Source: Streptomyces physcomitrii
GTDB lineage: Bacteria; Actinomycetota; Actinomycetes; Streptomycetales; Streptomycetaceae
DNA: 64,000 nt
Direction of reading: 5' to 3'
Assembly: GCF_012273655.1 (NCBI RefSeq)
Contig: NZ_JAAWWP010000005.1
Location: 372,001 to 436,000 of the forward strand
Under the pieces are notes generated by a model. It saw only the letters and a list, made by a program, of their open reading frames with translations. It was not told the origin of the DNA and ran no database searches. Numbering within the stretch: position 1 is the first letter of the stretch; each line of letters opens with the position of its first letter. Positions 33,356 through 45,561 of the stretch are shown here, in pieces. Position numbers and translations under genes: made by a program.

Positions 33356-34325
33356 GGCCCATGAGACAAGGCGGACCGGCAAGACCAGCGAGGCCGGAGG
33401 TGTCAGTGAGGCCGGCAAGGTCAGTGGGGTCACGACAAGTGGGCCGCTTCCCAACGGAGTTGAGGCCACCTCGCAGGCGGCCAACGGCCCGGTGCGACCC
33501 GAGAGCCCGGTGCGACCCGACGACCCGGTGCGGCCCGACGGCCCGGTGCGACCCGACGGCGCAGTGCAACTCGACGATGTCCGCCATGAGTACGGCCGCG
33601 GGCGGGAGACCGTCGCCGCCGTCGGGCCGGTCGATCTGCGGGTGCCCGCCGGTGAGTTCCTGGTCCTGGTGGGCGCCTCCGGCTGCGGCAAGAGCACGCT
33701 GCTGCGGCTGATCGCCGGTTTCGAGCAGCCCACCCACGGCTCGGTACGGGTCTCCGGGGCCCCGCCGCGGCCGGGCACCTCGGCGGGGGTGGTCTTCCAG
33801 ACGCCGCGGCTGTTCCCCTGGCGCACCGTACGCGGCAACCTCGACCTGGCGCTGCGCTACGCGGGGGTCCCCCGTGCCCGATGGCCCGAGCGGCGGGCGG
33901 AGTTGCTGGCCCGGGTCGGCCTCGAAGGCACCGAGCGACGGCACGTCTGGGAGATCTCCGGGGGCCAGCAGCAGCGGGTGGCCCTCGCCCGCGCGCTGGC
34001 CGCCGAGAACCCCCTGCTCCTGCTCGACGAGCCCTTCGCGGCCCTGGACGCCCTGACCCGCGAGCGCCTCCAGGATGACGTACGGGAGGTGGCCGCCCAG
34101 ACCGGCCGGACCACCGTCTTCGTCACCCACTCCGCGGACGAGGCGGTCTTCCTCGGCTCCCGCATCGTGGTGCTGACCCGGAGCCCCGGAACCGTCGCCC
34201 TGGACCTGCCGATCGGCCTGCCGCGCGGCGGTGGCGTCGACGCCGACCAGCTGCGCGAGTCCGCCGAGTTCAACGCCCTGCGCACCGAGGTCGCCCACGC
34301 GGTCAAGTCCGCGGCGGCGGCCTGA
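33342..34325 (+). CDS. Sulfonate/taurine-type ABC transporter ATPase
   Basis: 327 aa; ATG 33342 overlaps the end of the binding-protein gene by 14 nt. Walker A GASGCGKST, Q-loop QTPRLFPW, signature ISGGQQQRVALARAL, Walker B LLLLDEPFAALD and the switch VTHSADEAVFLG are intact. Unusual N-terminus: about 70 residues of low complexity with four PVRPxxx repeats (15-nt DNA repeats near 33480-33560) before the ATPase core. Drives import with the permease and lipoprotein. Confidence 0.92.
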   Translation: MSSSEAHETRRTGKTSEAGGVSEAGKVSGVTTSGPLPNGVEATSQAANGPVRPESPVRPDDPVRPDGPVRPDGAVQLDDVRHEYGRGRETVAAVGPVDLRVPAGEFLVLVGASGCGKSTLLRLIAGFEQPTHGSVRVSGAPPRPGTSAGVVFQTPRLFPWRTVRGNLDLALRYAGVPRARWPERRAELLARVGLEGTERRHVWEISGGQQQRVALARALAAENPLLLLDEPFAALDALTRERLQDDVREVAAQTGRTTVFVTHSADEAVFLGSRIVVLTRSPGTVALDLPIGLPRGGGVDADQLRESAEFNALRTEVAHAVKSAAAA

Positions 34326-34434
34326 ACTTCACCCGGAGGACCGCTCCCGGGAGACCTCGACCGGGCACGCCACGACCGGGAGCCCCTGATCGGGAACGCG
34401 ACCGGGAACGCGGCCGGAACCCCGCCCGGGAACC

Positions 34435-34467
34435 GGAGCGGACCGCCCACCGACGGCGGCCCGCTCC
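34435..34467. terminator. Hairpin between convergent genes
   Basis: GGAGCGGACCGCC pairs with GGCGGCCCGCTCC around a 7-nt loop, one mismatch. It sits between the ATPase gene and the convergent secreted-protein gene and could terminate from both sides. No T-tract. Confidence 0.5.
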
Positions 34468-34579
34468 GGCGTCTCATCCGGACGTACCGGTGGCTCCGTC
34501 GGACGCCCGGTCGCTCACCCGGCCGTCCCGGTCGCTCACCCGGTCACCCCGGTTGCCCACCCGCCCGGGGCCCGGTGCC

Positions 34580-35098
34580 TCACTCCACCGGGGTGAGGTC
34601 GGTGATCTTGCGGGTGGTCAGGTCGGACCGGACGGCGATCTGGGTGACCTGCGGGTCCGGGCCGTCGCTCCAGGTCAGTGTGACCAGGGTGTCGGCGTGC
34701 CCGGCGCCGGTTCCGTCGGCGGAGACCTTCCACTTCACCGGGACGTTCTGTGCGAAGAGGATGCCGTCCGCGTGCTCCTTCTCCTCGTACGCGGCGACCT
34801 TCTTCTGCGCCGCGGCGCTGAGGTGGAAGGCGCGCGCCGCCTCGGCCGCCCGGGCCGCCGCCGGGTCCTCCAGGTCGTAGACGGCGTCGATGTAGCCGCC
34901 GTAGAAGTCGGCGACCCGGGAGGTGACGTCGCGGGGGTCGCCCCCGCGGTCCTGGGCCGCCCTGGCGTGCCCGGCGGCGGAGGTACCGCGCGCGGAGTCG
35001 CCCCCGGCGAGCGCCGGGGTGACGGCGGCCAGCGAGAGGGCGGCGGCGATTCCCGCGGCGGCGAGCACGGTGGTGCGCGGGCGAGTACGTGTACGCAT
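34580..35098 (-). CDS. Secreted protein of unknown function
   Basis: 172 aa; ATG 35098 with GGGGAAGG upstream. A clear Sec signal peptide (MRTRTRPRTTVLAAAGIAAA then LSLAAVTPALAGG with an Ala-x-Ala cleavage site near residue 31). The mature part has a helical region with RVADFYGGYIDAVYD and a beta-rich end with WKVSADGTG, DTLVTLTWSDG and IAVRSDLTTRKITDLTPVE. No catalytic motif; it resembles small NTF2- or SnoaL-like secreted proteins of streptomycetes. Convergent with the sulfonate operon. Confidence 0.7.
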   Translation of the reverse strand: MRTRTRPRTTVLAAAGIAAALSLAAVTPALAGGDSARGTSAAGHARAAQDRGGDPRDVTSRVADFYGGYIDAVYDLEDPAAARAAEAARAFHLSAAAQKKVAAYEEKEHADGILFAQNVPVKWKVSADGTGAGHADTLVTLTWSDGPDPQVTQIAVRSDLTTRKITDLTPVE

Positions 35099-35321
35099 GG
35101 TGAGACCTTCCCCGTGGTGCGGTCCCGCGGCTCTGCTGACCGCGGGCCGTCGGTCACCGGAGAAGACAGCGCGCACCGGACGAAAGTTGCACAATCGCCG
35201 CGGATTTACCGAGCCTTGGCGCTCTCATGGCAGCGGGGCCGCGCCCGCGCCCGCGGGCCCCGCACGCGGCGTTCTCCCGGCGGCGGGTCTCCCGGCCGCG
35301 GAGCAGCCTCCCGGCGGCGGA

Positions 35322-35816
35322 TCAGCCCGACTTCTGGGCGCGTTCGGCGAGTTCGGCGAGGAACCGCGGCACCCGGCCGGCACCGAAGTCGTAGAACCGC
35401 GCCCACCGCGGCTCGACCGCGATCCGCGCCATCCGGTCGTACATCGCCCGGCAGTTCCGCTCGAACTCGGCGGCGGACGCGGCGTCGAAGTTCTTCCGCG
35501 CCGCCGCGAGGTACTCCGGCACCACCCCGTCGACGAGGGTGAGGTGCACGACGCCGCGTACCGAGAGCGACCTGGCCGAGCCGGGGCTGTCGCCGGTGTC
35601 GACGGTCAGGGCGACCTCGGGGCGGGCGGTGAGCGCGCGCACCTTGGGGGCCGTGGCCGCGGTGGACATGACGATCTCCTCGCCGGTCCAGTAGATCCCG
35701 ATCGGGACGACGCGGGGCAGCCCGTCGAGACCGTTGTACGCCAGCCGCGCCATCGACGCCCCGCTCAGCAGCTCGTCGGCGTCGGCCAGTTCCTGTGCGA
35801 TCCGCTCGCGGTCCAT
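35322..35816 (-). CDS. Pyridoxamine 5'-phosphate oxidase-fold protein
   Basis: 164 aa; ATG 35816 with GGAGG upstream. Split-barrel flavin-binding fold: MARLAYNGLDGLPRVVPIGIYW, VMSTAATAPKVRALTARPEVALTVDT and SVRGVVHLTLVDG (short segments of strands beta1-beta5). Such proteins bind FMN, F420 or heme and act in reductive or detoxifying reactions. Upstream of and in the same direction as nothing else; lies next to the Fur-KatG oxidative stress pair. Confidence 0.8.
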   Translation of the reverse strand: MDRERIAQELADADELLSGASMARLAYNGLDGLPRVVPIGIYWTGEEIVMSTAATAPKVRALTARPEVALTVDTGDSPGSARSLSVRGVVHLTLVDGVVPEYLAAARKNFDAASAAEFERNCRAMYDRMARIAVEPRWARFYDFGAGRVPRFLAELAERAQKSG

Positions 35817-35957
35817 GACGCCTCGTCCTCCACTGCCGGGCGGCCGCCGGTGGCCGCTGTGCCCCTGGGACGGAGCGGCCGCCGCGTTCTCGACATCCGG
35901 GGCTCCGAACACCGTCTCCTCACCCACGGTAATCGCCTCGCCCCGGGGTCCGCCTCC

Positions 35958-39025
<3,068 letters not shown>

Positions 39026-39176
39026 ACCACCGGGCAGGGGTAGTCGGCGGGACGCCTGAAACACGCCAACTACCCCCGCCCGCTGGCCAGTTGAAGAAAG
39101 GTCAGCAGAACCTCGGCAACATCTGAATGGATGTCACCCGAGCGGGCACCCTCCTCGATGAAGGGCCCCTCAAGCC

Positions 39177-39223
39177 GGACGTCCAGGCCGCCTCCCCCGT
39201 CGGCCTGGACGTCCTTTCTTTCT
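39177..39223 (+). terminator. Rho-independent terminator after katG
   Basis: Perfect 14-bp inverted repeat GGACGTCCAGGCCG / CGGCCTGGACGTCC with a 10-nt loop, followed by TTTCTTTCT. One of the clearest terminators in the window. Confidence 0.9.
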
Positions 39224-39426
39224 CCGCCGCCCCCTTCTCTTCCCTTCCTTCCTCCTCTCGGCCGGCCGTCCGTGCCCGCGGGCCCGGGCGCCCCGTCCAC
39301 GGGGCGCTCTCCCGGCGGACGTTAGGATCGCCGCGGCGGGCCGCCCGGCGTCGACCGCGGGTACCGCCCGGCACAGACCGCGCGGGAGACGCCCGTGGGC
39401 GGGGACGCATACAGGAGGACGCGGGC

Positions 39427-40644
39427 ATGCCCGGTGGCGTAGCGGTGATCGGTGGGTCAATAGCCGGATGTGCGGCGGCACTTGCCGCCGTCCGGGGCGG
39501 AGCCGAGAAGGTCACCGTCTTCGAGCGGGCCGCCGGGGAGCTGCGGGTCCGCGGGACCGGTATCGGCATGCACAAGGACCGCTTCACCGAACTCGCCGCC
39601 GCGGGCTACGTGGACGAGGACATGCCCTGGGCGCCGATGAACCGCCGGCTGTGGACGGTCGCCGACGGCTCCCGCCGGGGCGGCCGCGCCATCGCCGTAC
39701 AGCCCTTCCCCTTCCGCGCCTACGCCTGGGGCACGCTGTGGAGCGCGCTGCGGGAGCGGGTGCCCGCGGGGACCGACTACCGCCCGGACGCGGTCGTCCG
39801 GGGCGTCGAGCAGGACGCGGACGGGGTGACCGTACGCCTCGGGGACGGCGGCAGCGAGCGCTTCGACGCCGTGATCGGCGCGGACGGCTACCGCTCCGTG
39901 GTGCGCGAGGCCATGTTCGACGACGTGAAGCCGCACTACGCCGGGTACGTCGGCTGGCGCGGCACCTCGCCCGACACCGGCCCCTGCCCCGAGTTCCAGC
40001 AGGACGACTGCCATGTGGCCGTCTTCCCCGGCGGTCACTGCATGCTCTACCGCATCACGGTGCCCGGCGGCGGCACCCGCCTCAACTGGGTGCTCTACAC
40101 CGTGCCGCCCGAAGTCCCGGGCTTCAGCGGTGACTTGACCTCCGCCACCTCGCTGCCGCCCGGCCGCCTCAGCGCCGATCTGACGACCGCCCTGCGCACC
40201 CTCGTCAGCACCCATATGCCGCCCTACTGGGCCGAGCAGATCCTCGCGGCACCCCCCGAGACCACCTTCATCCAGCCGATCTACGACCTGGAGGTGCCGC
40301 GGTACGCCTCCGGACGGCTGCTGCTCGCCGGGGACGCGGCGACCATCGCCCGGCCGCACACCGGCGGCGGCAGCGTGAAGGCCCTCCAGGACGCCTACGC
40401 CCTGGAGCAGGCCTGGCGGGCGGGCGGCTCCTGGGCGGAGATCACCGCCGCCTACGACGAGGGCCGCACCGCGCTCGGCGCCCAACTGGTCGCCCTCGGC
40501 CGCCGCCTCGGCCACGCCCAGGTGGAGCACACCCCCGACTGGGCGGCCATGCAGGAGGCCGACCTGGACGCCTGGTGGGCCGCCCAGAACGGCGGCAGCG
40601 CGGCCGGCAGCGGCTTCGGCGGGACGGCGCTGCGGCGCGGCTAG
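39427..40644 (+). CDS. FAD-dependent monooxygenase (PHBH/UbiH type)
   Basis: 405 aa; ATG 39427 with AGGAGG 7 nt away. FAD-binding loop VAVIGGSIAGCAAAL at the N-terminus, RGTGIGMHKDRF, a DG motif in VIGADGYRSVVREA and GDAATIARPHTGGGSVKALQDAYAL (second FAD site). Aromatic or polyketide hydroxylation is the common reaction of the family; the substrate is unknown. Stands alone, convergent with the livF gene. Confidence 0.88.
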   Translation: MPGGVAVIGGSIAGCAAALAAVRGGAEKVTVFERAAGELRVRGTGIGMHKDRFTELAAAGYVDEDMPWAPMNRRLWTVADGSRRGGRAIAVQPFPFRAYAWGTLWSALRERVPAGTDYRPDAVVRGVEQDADGVTVRLGDGGSERFDAVIGADGYRSVVREAMFDDVKPHYAGYVGWRGTSPDTGPCPEFQQDDCHVAVFPGGHCMLYRITVPGGGTRLNWVLYTVPPEVPGFSGDLTSATSLPPGRLSADLTTALRTLVSTHMPPYWAEQILAAPPETTFIQPIYDLEVPRYASGRLLLAGDAATIARPHTGGGSVKALQDAYALEQAWRAGGSWAEITAAYDEGRTALGAQLVALGRRLGHAQVEHTPDWAAMQEADLDAWWAAQNGGSAAGSGFGGTALRRG

Positions 40645-40668
40645 CGTCTTTCGTACGTGCGGGCGGGG

Positions 40669-40714
40669 ACCCCCGCGTACGAGACGGGCAGGACCCCGCG
40701 TACGAGACGGGCAA
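40669..40714. repeat. Tandem 23-bp repeat between convergent genes
   Basis: Two near-identical copies sharing CCCCGCGTACGAGACGGGCA, between the monooxygenase and livF stops. Confidence 0.7.
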
Positions 40715-40746
40715 GGCCCGGCTGCCCGGCCGGGACCGCCCCCGGC

Positions 40747-41448
40747 TCAGACCCCGCCGGCCGTGAGGTCCAGGGCCGCGTGCAGGGCGCTCGGATCGGC
40801 GCGGACCGTGCTGCCGGTGAAGTGGTGGGTGGCGCGTCCTGAGGTCAGTACGGTCACCTCGTCGGCGCAGGCGGCGGCGAGGGCGGGGCTCGGCGAGACG
40901 AGCAGCACGGTCAGCCCCTCGGCGGCCAGCGAGGCGATCAACTCATGGACCATACGGGCGAGTTGGGGCGCCAGGCCTTCGGTGGGCTCGTCGAGCAGGA
41001 GCAGCCGGGGGGAGCCGAGCAGGGCGCGGGCCAGGGCGAGCATCTGCTGTTCGCCGCCGGAGAGGTCGCTGCCCCGGTGGCCGCGGCGTTCGCCGAGGCG
41101 GGGCAGCAGTTCGAGCACCCGGGACACCGTCCAGCTGCCGCCGCGGTCGGCGAGGAGCAGGTGCTCGGCGACGGTGAGCGAGGCGAAGACCCGGCGGCCC
41201 TGCGGTACGAGGCCGACCCCGGCGCGGGCCGTCCGGTGCGGCGGGCGCCCGGTGAGGTCGGCCCCGGCGAGGCGTACCGTCCCGGCGGCGGGGCGCAGCA
41301 GCCCCGCCACGGTGTGCACCAGGGTGGTCTTGCCCGCGCCGTTGTGCCCGACGACGGCGTGCACGGTGCCCTCGGGGACGTCCAGGTCGAGTCCGTGCAG
41401 CACGGTGCCGCCGCCGTATCCCGCGCTCACGGCGGTGAGTTGGAGCAT
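40747..41448 (-). CDS. livF: Branched-chain amino acid-type ABC ATPase LivF
   Basis: 233 aa. Walker A GHNGAGKTT, signature LSGGEQQMLALARAL, Walker B LLLLDEPTEGL and the LivF-typical VPQGRRVFASLTVAEHLLLA. Its ATG shares one base with the livG stop (TGATG). Last gene of the liv operon; imports branched-chain amino acids or related amides with LivG. Confidence 0.9.
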   Translation of the reverse strand: MLQLTAVSAGYGGGTVLHGLDLDVPEGTVHAVVGHNGAGKTTLVHTVAGLLRPAAGTVRLAGADLTGRPPHRTARAGVGLVPQGRRVFASLTVAEHLLLADRGGSWTVSRVLELLPRLGERRGHRGSDLSGGEQQMLALARALLGSPRLLLLDEPTEGLAPQLARMVHELIASLAAEGLTVLLVSPSPALAAACADEVTVLTSGRATHHFTGSTVRADPSALHAALDLTAGGV

Positions 41449-42302
41449 CAGGGCGTCTCCTCGGCGGGCACGGACTCCAGGTAGGCCTCGCGGACCTCGG
41501 GGTGGGCGAGGGCCTCCCGGGTGGGCGCGGTGATCAGGGCGCGCCCGGCGGCGAGCACAGTCACCGTACGGGCGAAGCGGGCGACGACCTCGCTGTGGTG
41601 CTCCACGAGGATCACGGCGGTGTCCGTGTCGAGCCGGGCGAGGACGTCGAGCAGCCGGGCGATGTCGGTGTCGGTGAGCCCGGCGGCGGGTTCGTCGAGC
41701 AGCAGCAGCCGGGGGGTGCCGGAGAGCGCGGCGGCGAGGTCGAGCAGGCGGCGCTGCCCGTGCGAGAGGGCGCCCGCCGGGCGGTGGGCGACCGGGGCGA
41801 GGCCGACCTCGTCGAGGCGCCGCAGGGCCCGCTCGGTGAGCTGCCGGTGGCGCCGGGGGCTGCGCCAGAGCCCGCGGCCGGTTCCGTGGTGCCGCCAGGA
41901 GGCCAGCACGATGTTGTCCAGGGCGCTCAACTCGGCGACCGCGGTGGGCTGTTGGAAGCTGCGGGCGATGCCGAGGCGGTTGCGCCGCCCGGGGCCGAGG
42001 CGGGCGATGTCGGTGCCGTCGAGGCGCAGGGTGCCGCTGTCGGGCCGGTCGGTGCCGGCGATGAGGTTGAGCAGGGTGGTCTTGCCCGCCCCGTTGGGCC
42101 CGATGACGGCGTGCCGGGCGCCCGGCGGCAGGCTGAGGCTCACTCCGTCGACGGCGGTGAGACTGCCGAACCGGCGGCGGACGTCGGTGAGTTGGAGGAC
42201 CGGCTCGGCACGTCCCGTGCCGAGGGCCTTGCCCGGGGCCGGGGCGCGTCCGGCGCCTTCGCCGCCGGCCGTCCCGGCCGCCGCGTCCTCGTACCGGCTC
42301 AT
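41448..42302 (-). CDS. livG: Branched-chain amino acid-type ABC ATPase LivG
   Basis: 284 aa; ATG 42302 overlaps the permease stop by 4 nt. Walker A GPNGAGKTT, IARSFQQPTAVAELSALDNI (LivG Q-loop), signature LSHGQRRLLDLAAALS and Walker B LLLLDEPAAGLT. A 35-residue Ala/Gly leader precedes the core. Signature LSHGQ instead of LSGGQ is tolerated in this family. Confidence 0.9.
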   Translation of the reverse strand: MSRYEDAAAGTAGGEGAGRAPAPGKALGTGRAEPVLQLTDVRRRFGSLTAVDGVSLSLPPGARHAVIGPNGAGKTTLLNLIAGTDRPDSGTLRLDGTDIARLGPGRRNRLGIARSFQQPTAVAELSALDNIVLASWRHHGTGRGLWRSPRRHRQLTERALRRLDEVGLAPVAHRPAGALSHGQRRLLDLAAALSGTPRLLLLDEPAAGLTDTDIARLLDVLARLDTDTAVILVEHHSEVVARFARTVTVLAAGRALITAPTREALAHPEVREAYLESVPAEETP

Positions 42303-44296
42303 GTCGCGCTCCTCTCCGCCGGCCGGGGCGCCGCCGTCTTCGCCGGCGCCGGTGGGCGGCCGGGCTCCGGCCTCGGCAGCAGTCCGGCGAGTCCGCGGGG
42401 CAGCAGGTAGACGGCGGCGACGAAGAGCGCGCCGAGCAGCAGCGGGGCGTGGCCGGGCCAGGCTCCGGCGAGCCAGTCCCGGGTGAAGACGATGAGGCCG
42501 GCGCCGAGCAGGGCGCCGAGGACCGAGCGGGTGCCGCCGATGACCGCGGCGAGCAGGGCGAGGGCGGCGGTCTCGAAGCCGACGTCGGCCGGGGAGATGT
42601 AGCTCTGCACGGTCACCATCAGGGAGCCGCCGACCCCGGCGAGCGCCCCGGCGCCGAGGTGCGCGACGAGCAGGTACCGGCCCACCGGGTGCCCGGAGGC
42701 GCGCAGCCGGGACTCGGCGGCGCGGCTGCCGGTGAGCAGTTTCCCGGCGGGCGAGTGGAGCACCAGCAGGGTCAGGGCGAGGGCGACCGCGGCGACGGTG
42801 AGGGCGTAGCCGTAGAGCTGGCGCTCGTCGAGGAGTTCGGGGGTGCCGGGCAGCCAGCGCAGGGCGGGGAAGCCGACCAGTCCGTCGGTGCCGCCGGTGA
42901 GCCAGCCCATCCGGTCGATGGCGGTGACCGTCAACTCGCCCACGGCCAGGGTGATCATGAGCACCGTGGTGCCCCGGGCGCGGATGATCGCGGGCCCGGT
43001 GACGAGCGAGAACAGGGCGGCGGCCAGGGCCGCGAGCAGGACCAGGAGCGGTCCGGTGGTCCAGCCCTCCTCGGCGAGCAGCGCGGTGGCGTAGCCGCCG
43101 ACCGCGAAGGGGGCGGCCTGGCCGAGGGTGGGCAGGCCCGCGTAGCCGGTGACGACGGTGACGCTGACCGCGAGCAGTCCGAGGGCGAGGGCGTAGCCGA
43201 CCAGGGAGAGCGAGTAGGCGTCCAGGACCGAGGGCAGGGCGGCGAGCACCGCGAGCAGGAGCAGGAAGGGGGCCGCCGATCCGGCGGGGCCGCGCAGCCG
43301 GGCGGGCAGCCGGGAGGTGAGGGGGCCGGTCAGGCGGGCGGTCAACTCGGCGGTGCCGGTGGTGACTTGGGCACGTACCGCGGCGAGGGCGCGCGCGGGG
43401 CGGCTGGGGGCGCCGTCCTGGTGGGCGGCGGTCTCCGGCTCGGCGGCGAGTCCGGAGCGCAGGACGAGGACGGCGGCCATCGCGGCGAAGAGCAGATAGG
43501 GCGCCCAGTCGGGCATCAGGGAGACGCCGAGGGTCTGCACCTCGCCGACCAGGAGCGCCGCGGCGAGGGTGGCCCACAGCGAGCGCAGCCCGCCGAGCAC
43601 CACGATGACCAGGGAGAGCATCAGGACGGTGTCGGCGGTGTCCGGTCCCGGGCCGATGATGGGGGCGCCGAGGGCCCCGGCCGCCCCGGCGAGGGCGCCC
43701 GAGGCGGCGAGTACGCCGGTGTGCACGGCGCGCGGGCTGATGCCGGTCGCGGCGAGCATCTGCGGGTCGTCGGCGGCGGCGCGGACCGCGGCGCCGGCCC
43801 GGGTGCGGGTGAGCACCCAGGTACCGGCGGCCGCGAGGAGCAGGGCCATGCCGATGAAGCAGAGGCGGTAGGCCGGGTAGCGGTGCCCGAGGAGGGTGAC
43901 CGTGGAGTCGAGCACCCCGGGCACCGGCACCGGCATCTCGTCCTCGCCGAAGAACTCGACAAGGAGGTTGCCGCCCGCCAGTGCCAGGCCGAAGGTGAGC
44001 AGGGCCTGGGCGAGGTGCCCGCGCCGGGCGAGCGGGGCGGTGGCGGCGGAGAGCAGGACGCCCGCGAGGCAGGCCACCGCGGTACCGGCGGCGAGCCCGA
44101 GCAGGAAACCGCCCCAGGTGCCGTCGCCGCACTCGGCGCCGGTGTAGGCGCCGAGTGCGTACAGCGTGCCGTGGGAGAGGTTGAGCACTCCGGCGGTGCC
44201 GAAGGCCAGGCTCAGTCCGGCGGCGACGACGAAGAGCAGCAGCCCGTAGGCCACTCCGTCGAGGGCCGGTACGAACTGGGCGTCCAGGAAGCCCAT
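42299..44296 (-). CDS. Fused LivH-LivM branched-chain amino acid-type permease
   Basis: 665 aa, two permeases in one frame. Residues about 1-290 are LivH-like (LSLAFGTAGVLNLSHGTLYALGAY, LARRGHLAQALLTFGLAL, AVRAAADDPQMLAATGI). A linker with low conservation (about 290-345) joins the LivM-like half (YSLSLVGYALALGLLAVSVTVVTGYAGLPTLGQAAPFAVGGY and ESRLRASGHPVGRYLL). Roughly 16-18 membrane spans. Fusion gives one polypeptide the role of the usual LivH/LivM dimer. Starts 1 nt after the binding-protein stop. Confidence 0.88.
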   Translation of the reverse strand: MGFLDAQFVPALDGVAYGLLLFVVAAGLSLAFGTAGVLNLSHGTLYALGAYTGAECGDGTWGGFLLGLAAGTAVACLAGVLLSAATAPLARRGHLAQALLTFGLALAGGNLLVEFFGEDEMPVPVPGVLDSTVTLLGHRYPAYRLCFIGMALLLAAAGTWVLTRTRAGAAVRAAADDPQMLAATGISPRAVHTGVLAASGALAGAAGALGAPIIGPGPDTADTVLMLSLVIVVLGGLRSLWATLAAALLVGEVQTLGVSLMPDWAPYLLFAAMAAVLVLRSGLAAEPETAAHQDGAPSRPARALAAVRAQVTTGTAELTARLTGPLTSRLPARLRGPAGSAAPFLLLLAVLAALPSVLDAYSLSLVGYALALGLLAVSVTVVTGYAGLPTLGQAAPFAVGGYATALLAEEGWTTGPLLVLLAALAAALFSLVTGPAIIRARGTTVLMITLAVGELTVTAIDRMGWLTGGTDGLVGFPALRWLPGTPELLDERQLYGYALTVAAVALALTLLVLHSPAGKLLTGSRAAESRLRASGHPVGRYLLVAHLGAGALAGVGGSLMVTVQSYISPADVGFETAALALLAAVIGGTRSVLGALLGAGLIVFTRDWLAGAWPGHAPLLLGALFVAAVYLLPRGLAGLLPRPEPGRPPAPAKTAAPRPAERSAT

Positions 44297-44297
44297 C

Positions 44298-45503
44298 TCA
44301 GCCGCCGAGGGTCGCCAGGTCCTGCACCATGACGTTGGCGAGCTGCTTGCCGTCCGGGCGGACCTGGCGCAGGTACCACTTCTGCACCGGCGAGTGGGTC
44401 TTCTTGTTGAACTCCCAGGCGCCGCGCGGGCTGTCGATCTGGCCGAGGCCTTCGATGGCCTTGTTGATGGACTCCGGGGTCACCTCGCCGCCGTCCTTCG
44501 CGGCGTCGGCGACCGCCTGGTCGAGCACGGCGGCGGCGTCGTAGGAGGCCATCGCGTAGGTGGTCGGCGGGGTCTCGTGCTTGGCGGTCCAGTCGGCGAC
44601 GAACTTGCGGTTGGCGTCGCCGTCGAGGTCCTGCGCGTAGTTGAGCACCGAGTAGATGTCCTTGGCGGAGTCGCCCTGGGCGTTGAGCAGGCTGCCCTCG
44701 GTGAGGAAGCCCGCCGAGTACAGCGGCAGGTCCGCGATGTCGGACTTGGCGTACTGCTTCACGAAGTCGACGGCGGCCTTGCCCGCGTAGAAGCAGTAGA
44801 CGGCCTTGGCGCCGGAGCGGGCGATCTCGGAGAAGTACGGGGTGAAGTTGGTGGTCTTCGGGAACGGCGTCCACTTGGTCTTGCCGCCCGGGTTGGCCAG
44901 CTTGCCGCCCTCCTCCTTGAAGGCGTCGGTGAAGCCGCGGAGTTCGTCGTAGCCGCCCTGGTAGTCGGGGCCGATGGCGTAGACCGGGCCGTCCACCTCC
45001 TTCTTGACGTGCCCGGCGATCGCCCGGCCCGGCTCGTCGGAGAAGAAGCTGGTGTCCCAGACCCGGGTGACGTCCTTGACCTCGGGCCGCGCGTTGGAGC
45101 CGATCAGCGGGATCTTGGACGAATTCACCAGCGGCAGAACGGCGTTGAAGGTGCCGCCGCTGACGATGCCGGTGAGCGCGTCGACCTTGTCCTTCTTGAT
45201 CAGCTTGGTGGCCGCGGGCACCGCGGTGGGCGGGCCGTCGCCCTCGTCGGCAGCGACCAGCTCCGCCTTCTTGCCGCCGAGCTTGCCGCCGTGGGTGTCC
45301 AGGTACAGCTGGAAGCCGTCGCGCAGGTCGGTGCCGACCGCCTTGTACGTACCGGAGAGCGAGGCGAGCACCCCCACCTTCACCGTGTCGTCGTCGCCTC
45401 CGCTGTCGCTGCTGCATCCGGCGACGGCGGCGAGTGCGAGGACCAGCGCGGCGGCCCCGGTACGGGTTCTGCGGCTGCGCTTGGGACGGACGTGGCTTTG
45501 CAT
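44298..45503 (-). CDS. Branched-chain amino acid-type ABC substrate-binding lipoprotein
   Basis: 401 aa. Signal peptide with lipobox ALAAVAGCSS; type I periplasmic-binding fold: VKVGVLASLSGTYKAVGTDLRDGFQLYLD, VDALTGIVSGGTFNAVLPLVN, VYAIGPDYQGGYDELRGFTDAF. Members bind leucine-type amino acids, amides, urea or aromatic acids, so the true ligand is open. First gene of the operon; 58 bp after the roadblock gene, so it may be co-transcribed with the sensor pair. Confidence 0.9.
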   Translation of the reverse strand: MQSHVRPKRSRRTRTGAAALVLALAAVAGCSSDSGGDDDTVKVGVLASLSGTYKAVGTDLRDGFQLYLDTHGGKLGGKKAELVAADEGDGPPTAVPAATKLIKKDKVDALTGIVSGGTFNAVLPLVNSSKIPLIGSNARPEVKDVTRVWDTSFFSDEPGRAIAGHVKKEVDGPVYAIGPDYQGGYDELRGFTDAFKEEGGKLANPGGKTKWTPFPKTTNFTPYFSEIARSGAKAVYCFYAGKAAVDFVKQYAKSDIADLPLYSAGFLTEGSLLNAQGDSAKDIYSVLNYAQDLDGDANRKFVADWTAKHETPPTTYAMASYDAAAVLDQAVADAAKDGGEVTPESINKAIEGLGQIDSPRGAWEFNKKTHSPVQKWYLRQVRPDGKQLANVMVQDLATLGG

Positions 45504-45561
45504 GGAGGCTCCGAATCGAGGACGGGGGATTGTCGAATACGGCAGAGGGGGTGACGGTCCG

